Shown here piece by piece: positions 6,905-9,882 of a DNA stretch of 9,882 nt. The DNA lies in assembly GCA_031549965.1 (NCBI GenBank), contig JAVBPB010000134.1, forward strand, positions 1 through 9,882, in the 5' to 3' direction. The notes beneath the pieces are model-generated. The model did not search any database. It worked only from the letters and a program-made list of their open reading frames with translations, and was not told the DNA's origin. A program made the position numbers and the translations under genes. The stretch's first letter is position 1; each line of letters begins with the position of its first letter. This DNA comes from JAVBPB01 sp031549965 (GTDB taxonomy: Bacteria > Bacillota > Clostridia > Lachnospirales > Lachnospiraceae).

Positions 6905-7576
6905 ATGTACAAAATTTTAATTATTGAGGATGACCTAATTATTGCCAAAACTCTTAAAAGTCATATGTTAACATGGGGATATGAAACAGAATATATAACA
7001 GATTTTAAAAATGTAATTGCGGAATTTATATCATTTGATCCTCAATTAATTTTACTTGATATATCATTGCCTTTTTATAATGGTTACCACTGGTGCAGTG
7101 AAATTAGAAAAATTTCAAAAGTACCAATCATATTTATATCTTCAGCATCAGATAACTTGAATATAGTTATGGCAATCAATCAAGGAGGAGATGACTTTAT
7201 AGCAAAACCCTTTGATTTGAATATTATTACTGCCAAGGTACAGGCTATACTTAGAAGAACCTATGACTTTGCAGTGCAGAACAATTTATTAGAGCATAAT
7301 AATGCAATTTTCAATGTTAGTGACGGCACAATTACATATAATCATAAAAAAATAGAATTATCGAAAAACGAATCAAAAATAATACAGTTATTACTTGAGA
7401 ATAAAGGAAGAATAGTATCCAGAGACACAGTTATGATTAAATTATGGGAAGATAACAATTTTGTTGATGATAATACCCTAACAGTTAATATAGCAAGAAT
7501 TAGAAAGAAATTAGATGAAATTGGACTTATAGAATTTATTAAAACAAAAAAAGGTTTAGGATATATAATAGAGTAA
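6905..7576 (+). CDS. bceR: OmpR-family response regulator, BceR-like
   Basis: This 223-residue transcription factor is activated by phosphorylation from the adjacent kinase. The receiver domain (1-115) has the acidic pocket E8-D9-D10, phospho-acceptor D52 in LILLDISLP, the conserved S79/S80 region in IIFISSAS, and K101 in FIAKPFD. A winged-helix DNA-binding domain occupies about 130-223, with the recognition region in NTLTVNIARIRKKLDEIG and the wing ending KKGLGYIIE. Length and motifs match regulators of Bce-type modules. GAGGAG lies 8 bases before the ATG. The kinase starts 20 bases after its stop. Its expected target is the transporter promoter upstream of 8767. The gene symbol is given by family resemblance and operon context only. 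Confidence 0.9.
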   Translation: MYKILIIEDDLIIAKTLKSHMLTWGYETEYITDFKNVIAEFISFDPQLILLDISLPFYNGYHWCSEIRKISKVPIIFISSASDNLNIVMAINQGGDDFIAKPFDLNIITAKVQAILRRTYDFAVQNNLLEHNNAIFNVSDGTITYNHKKIELSKNESKIIQLLLENKGRIVSRDTVMIKLWEDNNFVDDNTLTVNIARIRKKLDEIGLIEFIKTKKGLGYIIE

Positions 7577-7596
7577 AAAATATGAGGTTGTAAAGT

Positions 7597-8619
7597 ATGA
7601 AGATAAAAATGAAAATGGCAATAAAATATTTAAAAATATATGCAAAATCAATAATACTCTTTTTAAATTTTCTATTTATATTTTGTATAACATTATATTT
7701 ATACCAAGAACCAATAGAACTAATATTCTATGCATTAATATTGTGCTTAGCTGTTGGCATCCTAATGATTATAATAGATATAATTAGTTTAATAAAGAAG
7801 CATAATCAATTAATTGGAATAAAAAAACAAAACAATTTAAACCTTGAGTATTTACCAGTTCCCAAAAACTTAATTGAAGAGGATTATCAGGAATTAATTA
7901 AGAAACTATATGATGAAAAAATAGTATTAGAAAAAATTATTTTAGAACAAAGAAAAGAAATGCTTGATTACTATACTTTGTGGGTCCACCAGATAAAAAC
8001 TCCAATTGCGGCTCTTAAGATATTACTCCAATCTAATGATGGGGTTAATTATCATGAAGATAACAAAGAAAAATTAAATGAATTGTTTAAGATTGAGCAA
8101 TATGTAGAAATGGTACTCGGATATTTAAGACTTGAAAATATCACATCAGATTTATTATTAAACAAATATTCCTTAGATAAAATAATAAAGCAGGTTTTAA
8201 GAAAGTATGCCTCATTGTTTATTGGTAAAAAAATAAAGCTAAATTATAATGATTTAAATACATGGGTTATTACAGACGAAAAATGGATAACCTTTGTTAT
8301 TGAGCAGATTATATCTAACGCAATAAAATACTCATTTAAAAAAGGTACTATAAGTATTTATATGGACAAAAATAAGGAAAATACATTAGTTATTGAAGAT
8401 AATGGAATTGGGATTTATAATGAAGACTTGCCAAGAGTATTTGATCGTGGCTTTACAGGATTTAATGGAAGAAGTAATAGAAAATCAACTGGAATTGGTC
8501 TTTATTTATGTAAAAGTATTCTGATTAAATTATCCCATAAAATTACTATTGAATCTGAAATAGAAAAGGGGACTTTGGTAAAAATTGATCTTAGTACAGT
8601 AAATTTATTAATTGAATAG
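7597..8619 (+). CDS. bceS: Intramembrane-sensing histidine kinase, BceS-like
   Basis: This 340-residue membrane kinase has two N-terminal transmembrane segments (about 17-36 and 42-65) with only a few residues between them and no extracellular sensor domain. That is the hallmark of intramembrane-sensing kinases, which read the state of a partner ABC transporter. The dimerisation and phospho-acceptor motif is WVHQIKTPIAALK, with H131. The ATPase domain has an N-box around N241 (IISNAIKYS), DNGIG at 268-272 and STGIGLYL at 297-304. All key residues are present. GAGG lies 9 bases before the ATG. It shares a transcript with the regulator and is followed by a terminator, so the transporter genes are not simply co-transcribed with it. 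Confidence 0.92.
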   Translation: MKIKMKMAIKYLKIYAKSIILFLNFLFIFCITLYLYQEPIELIFYALILCLAVGILMIIIDIISLIKKHNQLIGIKKQNNLNLEYLPVPKNLIEEDYQELIKKLYDEKIVLEKIILEQRKEMLDYYTLWVHQIKTPIAALKILLQSNDGVNYHEDNKEKLNELFKIEQYVEMVLGYLRLENITSDLLLNKYSLDKIIKQVLRKYASLFIGKKIKLNYNDLNTWVITDEKWITFVIEQIISNAIKYSFKKGTISIYMDKNKENTLVIEDNGIGIYNEDLPRVFDRGFTGFNGRSNRKSTGIGLYLCKSILIKLSHKITIESEIEKGTLVKIDLSTVNLLIE

Positions 8620-8633
8620 TTAGATAAATTTTT

Positions 8634-8666
8634 AACCTTACAGTATTGTAAGGTTTTTTATTTTAT
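8634..8666 (+). terminator. Intrinsic terminator after the kinase gene
   Basis: A perfect 9-bp stem (8634-8642 with 8647-8655), loop GTAT, is followed by TTTTATTTTATT. It separates the regulator-kinase operon from the transporter operon. Confidence 0.85.
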
Positions 8667-8676
8667 TGTAAGTTAA

Positions 8677-8689
8677 ATCTATGGTAGAT
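8677..8689. promoter_or_regulatory. Possible operator upstream of the transporter promoter
   Basis: ATCTA-tgg-TAGAT is a short perfect inverted repeat about 16 bases before the -10 box, covering the place where a -35 would be. The promoter has no good -35, so an activator such as the neighbouring response regulator could bind here. The arms are only 5 bp and I cannot match them to a known BceR site. Confidence 0.25.
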
Positions 8690-8701
8690 AATTATACATG
8701 T

Positions 8702-8710
8702 TGTTATAAT
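8702..8710 (+). promoter_or_regulatory. Extended -10 promoter of the transporter operon
   Basis: TGT followed by TATAAT (8705-8710) is a perfect extended -10 element. No convincing -35 lies 16-18 bases upstream, as expected for an activated promoter. The ATPase start codon is 57 bases downstream. Confidence 0.5.
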
Positions 8711-8766
8711 ATTACCTAAGTAGTTATTAAATATTCGACTTAAAAATAAACAAGAGAGGATTAAAT

Positions 8767-9534
8767 ATGTCAATATTAGAAGTTAAAAATTTTAAAAAAA
8801 TATATACAACTCGTTTTGGAGGAAATCAAGTAACAGCTCTAAGTGATGTTAACTTTACAGTAGAAAAAGGTGAATATGTTTCTATAATGGGCGAATCCGG
8901 CTCAGGAAAAACAACACTCTTAAATATTCTCGCAGCACTAGATAAGCCAACAAGCGGAGAAGTTCTATTAAATAATAACAGTACCTTAGCAATTAAAGAC
9001 AAGGAAATATCCACATTTAGAAGAGATAATTTAGGTTTTGTATTTCAAGACTTTAATCTATTAGATACATTCACAATCAAAGATAATATATTTTTACCTT
9101 TGGTACTATCAAGAAAAGAATATAAGGAAATGAATGAAAAGCTAGAGCCAATAGCCAAAAAGCTTGGTATTTACCATCTTTTATCAAAATACCCATACGA
9201 AGTATCAGGTGGTGAAAAACAAAGAACGGCAGTAGCAAGAGCATTAATTACAAAGCCCCAATTAATTCTTGCAGATGAACCAACAGGAGCATTAGACTCA
9301 AAAGCCACAGATAGTTTACTTAAATTATTTACCCAAATAAATGAGGAAGGTCAAACCATACTTATGGTAACTCATAGCGTTAAAGCTGCCAGTCATTCTA
9401 ATCGAATTCTATTTATAAAAGACGGAGAAGTATTTCATCAAATATATAGAGGAAATTGCAATAACGAAGAAGTGTACCAAAAAATATCCTATACACTAAC
9501 AACAATTGCTACAGGCGGTGAATTAAATGAATAA
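8767..9534 (+). CDS. bceA: ABC transporter ATPase of a Bce-type peptide-resistance exporter
   Basis: This 255-residue cytoplasmic ATPase powers a permease that frees lipid-linked cell-wall precursors from peptide antibiotics. Walker A is GESGSGKT (42-49), the Q-loop is at Q94 in FVFQDFNLLD, the signature is VSGGE (146-150) with KQRTAVARAL after it, Walker B is LILADE (166-171) followed by PTGALDS, and the switch His is H203 in MVTHSV. The pattern is that of the MacB/LolD/BceA subfamily. The tail after about 220 (FHQIYRGNCNNEEVYQKI) is typical of BceA-like proteins. AGAGAGGA lies 6 bases before the ATG. Its last 8 bases overlap the permease start, implying translational coupling. The exact drug cannot be told from the sequence. 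Confidence 0.94.
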   Translation: MSILEVKNFKKIYTTRFGGNQVTALSDVNFTVEKGEYVSIMGESGSGKTTLLNILAALDKPTSGEVLLNNNSTLAIKDKEISTFRRDNLGFVFQDFNLLDTFTIKDNIFLPLVLSRKEYKEMNEKLEPIAKKLGIYHLLSKYPYEVSGGEKQRTAVARALITKPQLILADEPTGALDSKATDSLLKLFTQINEEGQTILMVTHSVKAASHSNRILFIKDGEVFHQIYRGNCNNEEVYQKISYTLTTIATGGELNE

Positions 9535-9882
9535 ATTCTTTTATACCAGATTAGCAATAAATAATATACAAAAAAATTCAAAAAGGTACATTCCATATAT
9601 AATTACTTATATATGTACAATAATGATGTATTATGTATTATATTCTTTATATAAAAACAGCTCATTAAAAGACATAGTCGGCGGAGGGAGTATGGCTATG
9701 ATTTTGGGCTTGGGTTGTGTAGTAATGGCAATATTTTCAGGAGTATTTTTACTTTTTACAAATGGTTTTTTAATAAAAAGCAGAAAAAAGGAATTTGGAC
9801 TATTTAATATTTTAGGTCTTGAAAAAAGGCATTTATCTAAAATTATGATTTTAGAAACATTAATAATAAGCTTTATTAGTAT
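9527..9882 (+). CDS. bceB: FtsX-type ABC permease, BceB-like (start only, runs off the window)
   Basis: The first 118 codons begin MNKFFYTRLAINNIQKNSK, the usual amphipathic entry of BceB/VraE/YxdM permeases. A transmembrane segment follows (about 22-42), then a glycine-rich link and a second hydrophobic segment (about 56-79). Next comes the cytoplasmic coupling region with SRKKEFGLFNILGLEK, the FtsX motif that contacts the ATPase, and a third segment starts at the window edge. Full-length relatives have about 600-670 residues, ten membrane segments and a large extracellular loop, none of which can be checked here. Translation starts inside the ATPase gene (8-base overlap). AGGCGG at 9513-9518 serves as ribosome binding site. 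Confidence 0.92.
   Translation, partial: MNKFFYTRLAINNIQKNSKRYIPYIITYICTIMMYYVLYSLYKNSSLKDIVGGGSMAMILGLGCVVMAIFSGVFLLFTNGFLIKSRKKEFGLFNILGLEKRHLSKIMILETLIISFIS

Noticed and set aside
1..9882. CRISPR array, tRNA or rRNA genes
   Set aside because: No regularly spaced direct repeats, cloverleaf with a TTC-type T-arm, or rRNA-like conserved segment was seen on either strand.

Overview
The window is AT-rich, low-GC Firmicutes DNA, most likely from a clostridium such as a member of Lachnospiraceae. This rests on strong GGAGG-type ribosome binding sites, A+T-biased codons, an IS1380-type element, a zinc-ribbon large serine recombinase and a Bce-type peptide-antibiotic resistance module. No species can be named from the sequence alone.

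Left part (1-2968): a complete IS1380-family insertion sequence with 19-bp perfect terminal inverted repeats and a minus-strand transposase. It sits directly against an open reading frame that runs into the right repeat with no start codon. That frame is the 3' remnant of a larger gene of unknown function, which the insertion has cut. A strong intrinsic terminator follows it.

Middle part (2969-5928): a long non-coding stretch holds a candidate structured RNA (about 3332-3571) that closes with an intrinsic terminator. After it come a 40-residue basic small protein, a 544-residue large serine recombinase with its own promoter and a 9-bp inverted repeat at the likely transcription start, and a 54-residue small protein starting at TTG. 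This looks like the integration module at one end of an integrated element (prophage, ICE or similar).

Junction and right part (5929-9882): subtilase (S8 peptidase) homology begins abruptly at about 5929, inside the conserved His active-site motif, about 100 bp after the recombinase operon. The 3' two-thirds of the protease remain, with its catalytic Ser, and are followed by a terminator. The simplest reading is that the element integrated by serine recombination into the protease gene, leaving the Asp- and His-bearing 5' part at its other end, outside the window. To the right lies probable host chromosome: a BceR-like response regulator and BceS-like kinase in one operon with promoter and terminator, then a BceA-like ATPase and the start of a BceB-like permease under a separate extended -10 promoter. 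In such modules the transporter senses a cell-wall-active peptide, the kinase responds to transporter activity, and the regulator induces the transporter operon.
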